Of a DNA stretch of 47,548 nt, positions 14,005 to 21,816 are shown piece after piece. A program made the translations under genes and the position numbers. The DNA comes from a virus: the IMG/VR virus record IMGVR_UViG_3300044911_002024, positions 1 to 47,548 of that record; one strand, 5' to 3'. The notes beneath the pieces are model-generated. The model was given only the letters and a program-made list of their open reading frames with translations, had not been told where the DNA came from and did not search any database. Numbering within the stretch: position 1 is the stretch's first letter; each line of letters begins with the position of its first letter.

Positions 14005-15346
14005 TGACGACCTCCTTGCGTTCCCTAAGTGCCTCATACACGCGGCCGTCCACCGTGGCGCGGCCGTTTGCGGTTGCGGTCAGGTGGTAGATGACCGTGC
14101 GTCGCTCCTGACCAGGGCGATGCAGTCGGGCCACGGCCTGCTCGTATTCTGCGAGACTGTAGCCTAAAGAGTAGAAGACGGCGTATGCGGCCCGCGTGAG
14201 ATCAATTCCGATGCCGCCCGACTGAATCTGGGCGATGAGCACCGAGGTCTTGCCGGCCTGCCAGTCCGCGAGTTCGTTGCGTGCTCCAGAGAGTTCGCTG
14301 ACGGTTCGCTCCGCGGCATTCGCCGCAGAGCGAACGGCCAGGATGTCACTGGTGAACCTGCAAAAAACCACGAACGGCTCGTTCTCGGGGGAATCCTCCA
14401 GCATATCGCTGAAGCGCGCGGCCTTGGCGGGGTTCTCGCCAGAAATCTGTTGCGCTGTCGCATTGCCGTCAAAACGGACGTATCCGCCGCAGATTTGCTG
14501 GAGCCGCAGCAGTTGCACCAGGGCGTTGGCGGGCGTGACCGTCCCCGCCTCGCACACGGCACAGAACTCCCGCTCCACGTCGCGGTACAGCCTTGCCTCG
14601 GCCGGCGACAACTCCACCGGCTCGTCAATGAACTGGATCGGCGGCAGGTCGAGCACGTCCTCGCTCCTGATGCGATGCGTCGTCGCGGCGATCTTGGCGT
14701 GGGCCTCGGGCAGGTTCTTGTAGGCCACGACCATCCCCGGTTGGTGCGGGTTCATCACGGCGTACTTGGCCCGGTGCATCGTGAACGTCTGGCCGAACGT
14801 CGTCAGGTCGGGGGACTCGAGGCTGCGGTAGATCGCCCACACGTCGAGGATGCTGTGCGGCACGAGCGTCCCCGACAGGCCGTAGCGGCGCGACTTGGGG
14901 TTCTTCTTGCTCATCCGACCAGCCCACCGGCTGGCCGCGCCGCTGGGAGCCTTGAGGCGGTGAACCTCGTCCCAGACGAGCACGTCCCACTTCTGCTTCT
15001 CAAGCTCGTCGAGCCGCCAGGCCGACTCGTAGTTGATCACCACGATCACGGGCGACAGGTCGGCCATCGCGTGGGCCAGTTGCTTCTGCTTCTTGGCCTT
15101 CGTCGTGCCGTCGAGCAGGACGATGCGAACGTGCGGACACCACAGGCTGACCTGCTTCTTCCAGGCCGGCATCACGGCCTTCGGGCAGCACACGAGAATG
15201 CGAGTCGCCGAGAGTTCGGCGATGCAGCGGAGGATCAGAGCCAGCGTGGTCGCCGTCTTCCCCGACCCCATGCCGTGGTTTAAGAGTCCCCACGACCGGC
15301 CCCAGGCCCAGTCCACCGCGTCCTGCTGGTGCTTCCACAAGTCCAC
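13964..15346 (-). CDS. SNF2-family DEAD-like helicase
   Basis: 460 residues from GTG 15346 with AAGGAG upstream. Motif I GMGSGKT (25-31), motif II DEVH in DVLVWDEVHRLKAP, motif III GLSGTLV, and C-terminal motifs V-VI GGIGIDLTRAA and ARLHRPGQ are all present. It is a compact phage SNF2/SSL2-type ATPase that should translocate on DNA and remodel protein-DNA complexes or assist replication. First gene of the replication block on the minus strand. Confidence 0.9.
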   Translation of the reverse strand: MDLWKHQQDAVDWAWGRSWGLLNHGMGSGKTATTLALILRCIAELSATRILVCCPKAVMPAWKKQVSLWCPHVRIVLLDGTTKAKKQKQLAHAMADLSPVIVVINYESAWRLDELEKQKWDVLVWDEVHRLKAPSGAASRWAGRMSKKNPKSRRYGLSGTLVPHSILDVWAIYRSLESPDLTTFGQTFTMHRAKYAVMNPHQPGMVVAYKNLPEAHAKIAATTHRIRSEDVLDLPPIQFIDEPVELSPAEARLYRDVEREFCAVCEAGTVTPANALVQLLRLQQICGGYVRFDGNATAQQISGENPAKAARFSDMLEDSPENEPFVVFCRFTSDILAVRSAANAAERTVSELSGARNELADWQAGKTSVLIAQIQSGGIGIDLTRAAYAVFYSLGYSLAEYEQAVARLHRPGQERRTVIYHLTATANGRATVDGRVYEALRERKEVVSAIIDGYAATRAR

Positions 15347-15397
15347 TGCTGCCGCTCCTTGGCTGGGCAGTGAACTTATCGGCAGTGTGTCTTCACG

Positions 15398-15958
15398 TCA
15401 AGACAATTTTCTGGGCCGCCCAACTTTGCCGCCGGCGGTCTGGAGCGCCCGCACTTTGGCGACGTTGGCGAGGCACGAGCGGCGGGACAGGATGCACTGC
15501 CGGCCGACGGTGGAGGCGCGGCGCTGGCCCCAGGCCATCCGGCCCACGATGTCGCCCTTGGCGACCAGCCGACCGATGAATGAGGGGTGGACACTCAGGA
15601 TTTTGGCCGCCTCGGCCACGCCGATCGCGTCGTCAAAGGACACGGGCGTCTTGACGGCCCGCAGAGCCTTGAGGACGGCGGGCCGGAGGTCGAGGTACGA
15701 CCGTGGCCGCCGGCCGACGGGGTCGCTTGGGTCGGCCTTCCTATCCTCGTAGTCGAGGTAGTCCCGCTCGCACTCCTGCCCGTCGAAAATCGCCTGCCGG
15801 CGGGCGCCGGCCGCCGAGTAGACCTGATCCATCACCTGGGCGGTCAGCAAGCCCTTGGCGACCATTTTGACGGGGGTGGCGAAATGCACCCCCATGATCG
15901 CAGCCGCCTCATATGTCCCGACGGCCTGTTTCGTCTCGGGGGCTGGTTTTTGCCGCAT
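15398..15958 (-). CDS. DNA-binding protein with two excisionase-like HTH segments
   Basis: 186 residues from ATG 15958; a GTG at 15970 is possible. Two HTH-like parts are visible: TYEAAAIMGVHFATPVKMVA near residue 15 and GVAEAAKILSVHPSFIGRLV near 113, the second in the MerR/excisionase style. The C-terminus is basic (GGKVGRPRKL). It lies head-to-head with the small plus-strand gene and next to the integrase, where a repressor or excisionase would be expected. Either role is inference. Confidence 0.62.
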   Translation of the reverse strand: MRQKPAPETKQAVGTYEAAAIMGVHFATPVKMVAKGLLTAQVMDQVYSAAGARRQAIFDGQECERDYLDYEDRKADPSDPVGRRPRSYLDLRPAVLKALRAVKTPVSFDDAIGVAEAAKILSVHPSFIGRLVAKGDIVGRMAWGQRRASTVGRQCILSRRSCLANVAKVRALQTAGGKVGRPRKLS

Positions 15959-16048
15959 TTTGCCGCCCACTTGATTCTCGATTTGCAGTGGAGGATAGGG
16001 GATTCGTATCCTTCACCGCCATGACCCGCAAGAAAGGAGTCTTCACTC
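15959..16048. promoter_or_regulatory. Divergent intergenic region
   Basis: 90 bases between the minus-strand HTH gene and the plus-strand 74-residue gene. It must hold start signals for at least the rightward pair. TTGATT occurs near 15971 on the plus strand with GATAGG downstream, a weak promoter-like pair. A clear AAAGGAG ribosome site lies at 16034-16040. No obvious palindrome for an operator was found. Confidence 0.35.
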
Positions 16049-16273
16049 ATGGCTGGTACGGATTGTCGCCTCGGAAAAACCATTGTTCAAGTCAAACTCA
16101 CCAAAGAGCAGGTCAAAGCCCTGTTTTCTGCCGTCAACACGGCCGGCAAGCTTTCCGCCGGCCGGATATGCCGCCCTGACCGTGGGCAGTGGGTCTTGCT
16201 TGACGCCATCGACGCGCTCGAGCAGGCCAGCGGCTTGTGTCAGGCCGACGCGGACGAGTGGCTGCTCGACTAA
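16049..16273 (+). CDS. Small plus-strand protein, 74 aa
   Basis: One of only two plus-strand genes. ATG 16049 follows AAAGGAG at good spacing. The protein begins with GTDCRLGKTIVQVKLT, has a helical centre (EQVKALFSAVNTAGKLSAGR) and an acidic end. Not recognised. Placed between a divergent DNA-binding protein and the integrase, it could be an excisionase partner, Cro-like factor or Int regulator; none is shown by motif. Confidence 0.6.
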   Translation: MAGTDCRLGKTIVQVKLTKEQVKALFSAVNTAGKLSAGRICRPDRGQWVLLDAIDALEQASGLCQADADEWLLD

Positions 16274-16319
16274 GCCCGCCGGCACAACCGTTTTAATTGT
16301 CAGTCAACTTTGTGGACTC

Positions 16320-16346
16320 CAACTTGGGGATCACTTGCCCCAGTTG
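16320..16346 (+). promoter_or_regulatory. Inverted repeat before integrase, possible Int/att or terminator site
   Basis: CAACTTGGGG and CCCCAGTTG form a stem with one bulged base around an eight-base loop. A related word CAACTTTG lies about 15 bases upstream. This could be arm-type integrase sites, an operator, or a stop signal for the 74-residue gene. An att core cannot be named without the host junction. Confidence 0.35.
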
Positions 16347-16384
16347 AGGTATAGCGCATCATCCTTCTACATAGCGGTGATGCC

Positions 16385-17233
16385 ATGACACTCGAGGAAC
16401 TTCTTGACGGGTACTACGTCCCCCTCTGCGGGGTATCTGCGCGAACCGAGAAACTCTACCGCTACACGATCCGCGCCTTCGGCGAGCACTTGGGCAGGAC
16501 GGCGACGGTGGACGACCTTGAGGAGTTGACGGTCGCGCGGTTCTTGTCGGCCAGGCTGCGTGATAAGGCCGTCGCCACGGCCGCGAAGGATGCCACGCAG
16601 TGCCGCGCTCTCTGGGGGTTCGCAGCCCGCCGTGGCCTCACCGCCCAGTGGCCGCAGATTCGCCGCATCCGCGTGCCGGAGCGGGTGCCGCAGGCGTGGC
16701 TGACCGACGAGTTGCAGCGTCTGCTCGACGCCGCCAGCCAGCGGGAGGGGACGATTGCCGGCGTGCCGGCCAAGCTCTGGTGGCGGTCGATGATCCTCGC
16801 GTGCTACGAAGTCGGCGAGCGGTGCGCGGCCATGCTGGCCGTCGAGTGGCGGGACTTGTCGCCCGACGGCATCCACCTGCGCGCCGAGACGAGGAAGGGG
16901 GCGACCCGCGACCTCTGGCGGCCGATCTCGCCGGAGTGCTACGCCGCCATCCAGGCGACGAGGACGAGCCGGATTCTGGTGTGGGAGTGGGATCGCTGCT
17001 ACACGAGCCTCTGGGGTCACTTGGGGAAGATATGCAAGGCCGCCGGCCTGCCGAACGACCGCTGGAGTAAGTTCCACCGCATCAGGAAGACGCACGCCTC
17101 CTACGCCGCCGCCGCGGGCCTTGACGCCCAGCGGCTGCTTGACCACGCCTCGCCGAAGACGACCAGGGCGTACCTCGACCCCAGGATCGTCAAGCCGCCG
17201 TCGGCGCCGGATGTGCTGCCGAAAGTGGGGTAG
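16385..17233 (+). CDS. int: Tyrosine recombinase / phage integrase
   Basis: 282 residues. An N-terminal SAM-like core-binding part covers about 1-95. The catalytic part has R146 (VGERCAAMLAVEW), a lysine near 171, H231-x-x-R234 (FHRIRKTHASY), H254 (LLDHASPKT) and nucleophile Y263 (TTRAYLDP), so the R-K-H-R-H-Y set looks complete. It should catalyse integration and excision at att sites. It lacks a clear arm-binding domain and is short for a phage integrase. Its stop faces the next minus gene with two bases between. Confidence 0.9.
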   Translation: MTLEELLDGYYVPLCGVSARTEKLYRYTIRAFGEHLGRTATVDDLEELTVARFLSARLRDKAVATAAKDATQCRALWGFAARRGLTAQWPQIRRIRVPERVPQAWLTDELQRLLDAASQREGTIAGVPAKLWWRSMILACYEVGERCAAMLAVEWRDLSPDGIHLRAETRKGATRDLWRPISPECYAAIQATRTSRILVWEWDRCYTSLWGHLGKICKAAGLPNDRWSKFHRIRKTHASYAAAAGLDAQRLLDHASPKTTRAYLDPRIVKPPSAPDVLPKVG

Positions 17234-17235
17234 GG

Positions 17236-17463
17236 CTACTTGTGCTGCGGCACCCTGGCCGGCGTGGCGGGGTGGTCGATGCCGTACATCGCATTACCCA
17301 TGACCCGCACCTCCGACGAATCGACGTGGACGACCTGGCCGCCGTTGAACTGATGCACGACCCAGACGGTATTGATGCTCGGCCCGTAGTCGATCAAAAA
17401 CAGGGCGTGGCCCTCGCCCAGTGGCGTCGTGACCCAGATGGGCGGGTTGCACTGGTGGATCAC
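17236..17463 (-). CDS. Phage protein of unknown function, 75 aa
   Basis: GTG 17463 overlaps the stop of the 58-residue gene (GTGA). The N-terminus reads IHQCNPPIWVTTPLGEGHA, then FLIDYGPSINTVWVVH and GGQVVHVDSSEVRVMGNAMYG. This looks like a small beta-rich phage protein I have seen in other genomes without a known role. The longer upstream frame is a shadow. Confidence 0.6.
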   Translation of the reverse strand: MIHQCNPPIWVTTPLGEGHALFLIDYGPSINTVWVVHQFNGGQVVHVDSSEVRVMGNAMYGIDHPATPARVPQHK

Positions 17464-17636
17464 GGCTTCACCTTCACGGGCTTGCCGGCGTAGAGCGGCG
17501 TGATTGTGGACGGCTGGCCCAGCCACCGGCAGTATTGGGCCTCCTGCGCGGCCTGCTTCTTGAATCGGAAGAACTCGGCGTACTCAGAGTAGCCGCGCTG
17601 CTGGAAGAGGTAGGCGATCGGGCGGCGCTTCTTCAT
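17460..17636 (-). CDS. Small basic protein, 58 aa
   Basis: ATG 17636 is preceded by a strong AAGGAGG, and the TGA is coupled to the next gene as GTGA. The protein is basic and aromatic: KKRRPIAYLFQQRGYSEYAE, then FFRFKKQAAQEAQYCRWLG. Charge suggests nucleic-acid contact. Not recognised. Confidence 0.65.
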   Translation of the reverse strand: MKKRRPIAYLFQQRGYSEYAEFFRFKKQAAQEAQYCRWLGQPSTITPLYAGKPVKVKP

Positions 17637-17650
17637 GCCTGCGGCCTCCT

Positions 17651-17669
17651 TGTGTGGAGAAGTAGCCTA
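17651..17669 (-). promoter_or_regulatory. Leader motif shared with 7488-7506
   Basis: TAGGCTAC, three bases, TCC, then ACACA on the minus strand just before the AAGGAGG of the 58-residue gene. It matches the csrA leader. As there, the TAG ends the preceding gene. Significance uncertain. Confidence 0.3.
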
Positions 17670-17861
17670 AGAGGCCGCCGGCGGGGCGTCAACCGCCCTC
17701 AGCTTCGCAGTCAGCCGCTCGATCTCGTCTGCGGCCTGGGCGAGTGCCTCGCACTGCTGCCGCTGGAACCGTTCGGCGGCGGCGAGCCGGTCGAGCAGAT
17801 CGGTGCCCAGGTGGTAGCCCGAGAGCAGCCGCAGGTGATTGGCTAGTTCGGTTCCGCTCAT
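17667..17861 (-). CDS. Small helical protein, 64 aa
   Basis: ATG 17861 overlaps the previous stop (ATGA). Nearly all helix with heptad spacing (LLDRLAAAERFQRQQCEALA, then ADEIERLTAKL). No catalytic motif. Typical of short phage proteins in the region between integrase and tail fibre; function unknown. Confidence 0.58.
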   Translation of the reverse strand: MSGTELANHLRLLSGYHLGTDLLDRLAAAERFQRQQCEALAQAADEIERLTAKLRAVDAPPAAS

Positions 17862-18061
17862 GCCTCCAGTAGCTCCGCTGGGATCATGGCTCGTATCTCC
17901 TGTGCGAGCCTGCGTGTTTCGTCGCTCGGCGTGCCGTGCTCTATGAGCGAGCGGCAGCCCTGTTCGATGTCCCACAGAGTGGACAGTGCCTGCCGCCCCC
18001 GCCGGGCGGCGTCGAACTCGCCCTGCTCATCGGGGAGCGTGAATGTGAGGGTGGCCCGCAT
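17858..18061 (-). CDS. Phage protein of unknown function, 67 aa
   Basis: Begins MRATLTFTLPDEQGEFDAAR, a pattern I recall from a widespread small phage protein, followed by a helical stretch (LSTLWDIEQGCRSLIEHG) and AQEIRAMIPAELLEA. A GAGG site lies about ten bases before the ATG. The family has no assigned role that I know of. Confidence 0.62.
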   Translation of the reverse strand: MRATLTFTLPDEQGEFDAARRGRQALSTLWDIEQGCRSLIEHGTPSDETRRLAQEIRAMIPAELLEA

Positions 18062-18079
18062 CGTCCCAAGCCTCTTTAT

Positions 18080-18289
18080 CTAGCGCACCATCGTCAGGCC
18101 CATGAGCGAGGCGAACTCGCCCATCTCGTCTATCAGCCCATGCTCGTCGGCCAGCCGCTTGCGGAGCCGCTGGTTCTCGGCGTGTAGGCTGTCCACCATT
18201 TCTTTCAGGTGGCGGATCGTCCGCTGTGCGGCGTCGGCGGCCTGCTCCAGAGACTGCCCAGCGGTCAGGTCGGAAAAGTTCTCAGCCAT
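18080..18289 (-). CDS. Small coiled-coil protein, 69 aa
   Basis: Start chosen at ATG 18289 with AGGAG upstream; the longer frame is a shadow of the preceding gene. A long coiled coil runs through AADAAQRTIRHLKEMVDSLH and AENQRLRKRLADEHG. C-terminus GEFASLMGLTMVR. Not recognised beyond its helical nature. Confidence 0.58.
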   Translation of the reverse strand: MAENFSDLTAGQSLEQAADAAQRTIRHLKEMVDSLHAENQRLRKRLADEHGLIDEMGEFASLMGLTMVR

Positions 18290-18614
18290 TGTTGCTCGCT
18301 CCTGATGGTTGTTGCGTCCGCTCCAGCAGCCCCCGCAGCGTGGCGGCCTGTCGCGCCTCAAACTCGCCATCCCCGAGGGCCGCCTCTGCGTCCAGCGTTG
18401 CGACGGCCCATTGGATCGCCGCCCGCTCCGCGTCGGTGAGCTTGAACGGCGTCAGCGTGCAATAGCGGGTGACGGTGCCGGTGACGTAGGGGCAGGGCTG
18501 CGCCCGCAGCCGTTCAATCTCGGCCGCCGCCTCATCCATCAGGTCGCTTGCCGGGACGGCGTCGGTGGCAATCGCCCACTGTCGCAGCCGAGTGACGATG
18601 TCGTTCACGCCCAT
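18282..18614 (-). CDS. Hypothetical phage protein, 110 aa
   Basis: ATG 18614 follows AGAGGACGG. The N-terminal DIVTRLRQWAIATDAVPASD and LMDEAAAEIERLRA resemble a recurrent phage element in which short helices precede a variable tail. No active site. First gene after a 107-base AT-rich gap, so it may head its own transcript. Confidence 0.55.
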   Translation of the reverse strand: MGVNDIVTRLRQWAIATDAVPASDLMDEAAAEIERLRAQPCPYVTGTVTRYCTLTPFKLTDAERAAIQWAVATLDAEAALGDGEFEARQAATLRGLLERTQQPSGASNNG

Positions 18615-18721
18615 ATGTTCCGTCCTCTAGGGACAGTTTTTGCCGCCCCAATCATATCTGGAAAACGATCATTTACGATGCTTTTCTCATACGAAAGGAG
18701 CGTTACCTAGTGCGTCTAGCG
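18615..18721 (-). promoter_or_regulatory. AT-rich intergenic region, possible promoter
   Basis: 107 bases, distinctly AT-rich against its surroundings. On the minus strand TATGAT occurs about 45 bases before the next ATG, with no good -35 partner at 17 bases. It is the best place in this area for a promoter driving the small genes down to 17.2 kb. Confidence 0.35.
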
Positions 18722-19051
18722 TCATGGGGCCGGCGGCTCGGGGAGCGGCATCCAGTGGGTGACATTCGGAAACAGCCACTCGCCACCGTAATCGCAAAAC
18801 CACTCGCCTTCTTCGTCAACTGAGGCGACGTGGCTGCCTAGCACTTCCGTGTAAATCAGCACAGGCTCGTTTGCCTCCGGCAGTCGCTCGCTCACCGGAA
18901 TCCAGCGTGGCGAACGGTACAGCGGGACGATCTCGCCGCCGATGTCCTCGGCGCAGGATTCAGCCTCGCTGTAGCCTTTGGCGATGTGCATCCTGTCGAT
19001 GCCGTCGAACACTGCCCACGCTACTGGTAGCGGCTTTCTCATGCCCGCCAT
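18722..19051 (-). CDS. DUF551-like protein, 109 aa
   Basis: The central segment RWIPVSERLPEANEPVLIYT, followed by HVASVDEEGEWFCDYGGEW and VTHWMPLPEPP, is the DUF551 signature (W-P-x-S-E-R-L-P ... T-H-W-M-P-L-P). The family is common in phages and prophages; its function is unknown. The N-terminal 45 residues are extra relative to the core domain. ATG 19051 is used; ATG 19042 is an alternative. Confidence 0.8.
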   Translation of the reverse strand: MAGMRKPLPVAWAVFDGIDRMHIAKGYSEAESCAEDIGGEIVPLYRSPRWIPVSERLPEANEPVLIYTEVLGSHVASVDEEGEWFCDYGGEWLFPNVTHWMPLPEPPAP

Positions 19052-19115
19052 CGTACCGACCTGGGCAAACGAGTCTACGCCTGTTCCGGCACCAGATTGT
19101 GTGGTCTACGGACAT

Positions 19116-19430
19116 TCAGACCGGCGACGGCTCGGCAGGCAGCAACGCCAGGGCTTCCGCCAGCGGCACCACTTCGATCTCGCTGAACCGCCCGGCGTCC
19201 AACTGGCTGAACCCGCCATAGACCAGCCCGCCGGGCACGCACTCGGTCAGGATGTCAGCGGTGAGCATGAATCGCCCATCGGTCAGGCGGCGCGGGCTGG
19301 GAACGTGGCGCGGGTCGCCGTGCTGGCCTTGCACTTCTGCCAGCCGCTGGGCCAGGGCAACGTCGAACAGCAGAGCGTGAGCCACGCCCCACTCGTAGGA
19401 CACAGGGAGAGTCAGGTCGGAGAGTGTCAT
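19116..19430 (-). CDS. Hypothetical protein, 104 aa
   Basis: ATG 19430 overlaps the stop of the fibre gene by ATGA. Starts TLSDLTLPVSYEWGVAHALL, followed by a helical region and EIEVVPLAEALALLPAE at the end. Not recognised. Coupling to the LamG-type protein suggests a fibre chaperone or an accessory tail part, a guess from position only. Confidence 0.55.
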   Translation of the reverse strand: MTLSDLTLPVSYEWGVAHALLFDVALAQRLAEVQGQHGDPRHVPSPRRLTDGRFMLTADILTECVPGGLVYGGFSQLDAGRFSEIEVVPLAEALALLPAEPSPV

Positions 19431-20962
19431 GCTCGGCTTAAGGAGGTTTGGAAGGCGCTGATAGCCGTGTAATAGTCGGCCACCTGTTGAGCTGTCATCG
19501 ACGCGCCCACGGAATAAGCCGTCAGGCGTGCGGCCGTGTAGTCAATGCTCGTCGCGTTTCTGTTCAACGCGAAAACGAACACATCAAGGTTGGGTGCAGT
19601 AAACGCACCCGCTGGCCCCGTAACGGCGGACGCTCCGTTGGCATAAGCCGCAGCCGACCCGTTGCCTGACAACACAATGTGCGGCGTTCCGCTGGCCGTA
19701 AAAGAAGTGGAGTTGGCGGCCGCCGACTGCGCCCGCACCATGAATTGCGATGCCGTAACTGACCCCGTCATAATGCCCCAGAAAGCGTTCCCGCTGCCGC
19801 CGAAGTTATCCATGCCCAGGAAATACTTCGACGTAGTCGCGGCGGTTGTCACGCCAACCATTGAAAGATGGCGATCAGTCTGGCCGAGCGCGTCGGCTTT
19901 CAGTCCGGTGTTGAGGTACTTGCTTGTCCCGTTGCTAGTGAGGCCGCCGCTCGCCCCGGTTTCGGCATAGTCGCCGCTGACGAATGGCCCGTTATTGGTG
20001 TCCGTGGTGTTGCCGTACTGCGTCCCCGTGCGGCTGGGGCCACGGTACAGAGGCACCAGAGCAGCGTTCAGCTCCGTGCCGCAGAACAGATTCAGCCGGA
20101 AGAAGCGGTCGCGGATGGATGCCGCGTCAATGGCATCGCAGAACGCGCTGACCGCCGCTGCCGTGCTCGCACTGACAGTGCCGCCGTTGGCGTAAGTCTT
20201 GGAAATCCAGTCCTGCGCCTCTGGGTTAGCAACGCTTGGCACTGACGCGACTGTGATCCCCCACTTTCTTCCAAGGTACTGCTGAACTTTCTCCCTTTCG
20301 GCCGCAGTCAACGCGCGGTTCCAGTGAAGCACCTCCGCAATATCACCCTGTAGGTACTCGCCCACATCTCTCCGGGAACCCAGCCACGGCCCGCTGTTGT
20401 TGTCATAGGCGGTAGCGACGTTGGCTGTAGAAACCGGAGTGCCGTTCACAAATCCCGACTGATTCGCCGGCTCAATCACGGTGGAGTAAATGTTTACATT
20501 GCTGTTTGTGTTTGCGTTGTTGGCTATCGTCGCCTCTAGGCCGTCGTTTTTCTGGTACAGCCAGAACGTCGTTCCGGTTCGGTATCGCATAATCACGCCG
20601 ACCGCAGAGTTGCTATCGCCCTTGTACCAAAGTGCCTGATTGGCGTCGGCGTTCTGTCGGGCTACGACGATGATCGTCTGGCTGGTGGCATTGAAGGCGG
20701 CGTTCGCCCCGATCTGCATGGTGTCATCGGTGCCTTGGAACGTCACCACGTTTTTGCCGTTGATGGTGCTGCTGTAGGCGGGTTGCTTGCCGCCCGTGGC
20801 TTGGGAGGCGTTGCGGCCGTTGCCGCTCTTGTCGGCCCACACTGACACGCCAGTGGAAATGGTCACGGTGCTGGCGTCGGCCGCGTCCAGCCACAGCGAA
20901 AGCCCGGCGATGCTCTTGGGGTTAAAGCCCGAAGCCAGCGGGCGAAGCAACCGGGGGCTCAT
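19427..20962 (-). CDS. Tail fibre/adhesin with LamG (concanavalin-like) domain
   Basis: 511 residues from ATG 20962. Residues about 15-240 carry a LamG-like lectin fold: GLSLWLDAADASTVT, VSVWADKSGNGRNASQATG, VVARQNADANQALW, GDIAEVLHWNRALTAAEREK and the closing YLGRKWG. A second beta-rich half (about 270-510) may be another lectin-like domain. It probably binds a surface glycan of the host as a tail fibre or receptor-binding protein. Part of the accessory virion genes at 19.4-22.5 kb. Confidence 0.75.
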   Translation of the reverse strand: MSPRLLRPLASGFNPKSIAGLSLWLDAADASTVTISTGVSVWADKSGNGRNASQATGGKQPAYSSTINGKNVVTFQGTDDTMQIGANAAFNATSQTIIVVARQNADANQALWYKGDSNSAVGVIMRYRTGTTFWLYQKNDGLEATIANNANTNSNVNIYSTVIEPANQSGFVNGTPVSTANVATAYDNNSGPWLGSRRDVGEYLQGDIAEVLHWNRALTAAEREKVQQYLGRKWGITVASVPSVANPEAQDWISKTYANGGTVSASTAAAVSAFCDAIDAASIRDRFFRLNLFCGTELNAALVPLYRGPSRTGTQYGNTTDTNNGPFVSGDYAETGASGGLTSNGTSKYLNTGLKADALGQTDRHLSMVGVTTAATTSKYFLGMDNFGGSGNAFWGIMTGSVTASQFMVRAQSAAANSTSFTASGTPHIVLSGNGSAAAYANGASAVTGPAGAFTAPNLDVFVFALNRNATSIDYTAARLTAYSVGASMTAQQVADYYTAISAFQTSLSRA

Positions 20963-21012
20963 GGCACACATGGGTCAGTCTCTGTCGCTAGAGTAGGTTG
21001 ATGTAACGCCGG

Positions 21013-21546
21013 TCAGCGGTTATCGGTGATGGTGCCGGTGACGGTGCCGTCGTTTTGCGAACTGTCGTTGAACGTCGCGTTGCCGCCGACGGTGCCATCG
21101 CTGCTGTTGGACGAACTATCGTTGAACGTCGCGTTTCCGGTGACGGTGCCGCCGTTAGTCGAAGTGTCGTTAAACGTCGCATTGCCGGTTATCTGAGCAA
21201 AGTTGACGCTATTGTCGGTGAAAGACGTTGAACCTAAAACCGTGTACTGGCCATAGAACTCGTCACTACTGCTGACAGTCAGTGAAGCCAACACAACTGG
21301 GGATGCCGAAGTATAAACGGCACCTAGCACAACTGCGGAATCCACGGACGCCGGCAGGCGGCCGGCAGGCTCCGTCCCTGCCGCGTCCAGCCACCAGTTG
21401 CCGACCGTCGCCCAGTCGTTGTCCACGGCACCGTCGAAGTACAGCGTGGCCGCCGCCGAATACACCTGCACGGCCCCCAGATACGCCGCAACCGGCGTGC
21501 TGCCCAGGTACAGGCTCGCTTCGGTGTTGCCCAGTTTGACCGCCAT
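21013..21546 (-). CDS. Virion-associated protein with tandem GNATFND repeats, 177 aa
   Basis: The N-terminus (VKLGNTEASLYLGSTPVAAY) has the LGxT-x-LGxxxVxxxYLG pattern of phage minor tail proteins. Residues about 35-100 are beta-rich (LYFDGAVDNDWATVGNWW). From about 115 it repeats GNATFND(T/S)S-x-N-(x)-GTV three times, ending TVTGTITDNR. The repeats should form a small beta-solenoid or stalk. Probable tail decoration or adhesin. Confidence 0.65.
   Translation of the reverse strand: MAVKLGNTEASLYLGSTPVAAYLGAVQVYSAAATLYFDGAVDNDWATVGNWWLDAAGTEPAGRLPASVDSAVVLGAVYTSASPVVLASLTVSSSDEFYGQYTVLGSTSFTDNSVNFAQITGNATFNDTSTNGGTVTGNATFNDSSSNSSDGTVGGNATFNDSSQNDGTVTGTITDNR
21040..21190 (-). repeat. Tandem coding repeat
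   Basis: About three imperfect units of roughly 45-57 bases, each carrying a GTCGTTGAACGTCGC-like word on the plus strand, encoding the GNATFND repeats. Unit number could vary by slippage or recombination. Confidence 0.75.
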
Positions 21547-21564
21547 GTCGCTAGAGCCTCTCTG

Positions 21565-21816
21565 TCAAGACGTAATGATGTACAGCGTCTGGCTGTCCTT
21601 GACCGCCAGGGCGTCGTAGGCGGCCTGCGTGAGGGCGACGATGCGGCGAAAGCCCACGGCCCCAGGAAACTGGCCGTCGCGGTGGTAGAGGACGCCGTCG
21701 CCGCTGTTGATCGCGAGTTCCCCGCTAACCAGGGCCGGCTTCACTTCGCCCGCGACGCTCGAGTGCTTCAGGCTGACCTTGCCGCCGGATACGTTTGAAT
21801 CTTGGTATGGCATCAC
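21565..21816 (-). CDS. Tail fibre-like short protein, 83 aa
   Basis: ATG 21816 overlaps the upstream stop (ATGA). Contains KVSLKHSSVAGEVKPALVSG, then GELAINSGDGVLYHRDGQ and ALTQAAYDALAVKDSQTLYI. The GELAIN...DG.LY and LTQ..YDAL..KD..TLY patterns are typical of phage fibre N-termini and neck-fibre parts. Likely structural; too short to be a whole fibre, so it may attach one. Confidence 0.7.
   Translation of the reverse strand: MMPYQDSNVSGGKVSLKHSSVAGEVKPALVSGELAINSGDGVLYHRDGQFPGAVGFRRIVALTQAAYDALAVKDSQTLYIITS

Noticed and set aside
16274-16384. att core site in front of integrase
   Set aside because: No second copy or tRNA-end match can be shown inside the window; only an inverted repeat and CAACTT words are visible.
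21040-21190. CRISPR-like repeats
   Set aside because: The repeats are in frame, directly adjoining and encode GNATFND units; there are no spacers.
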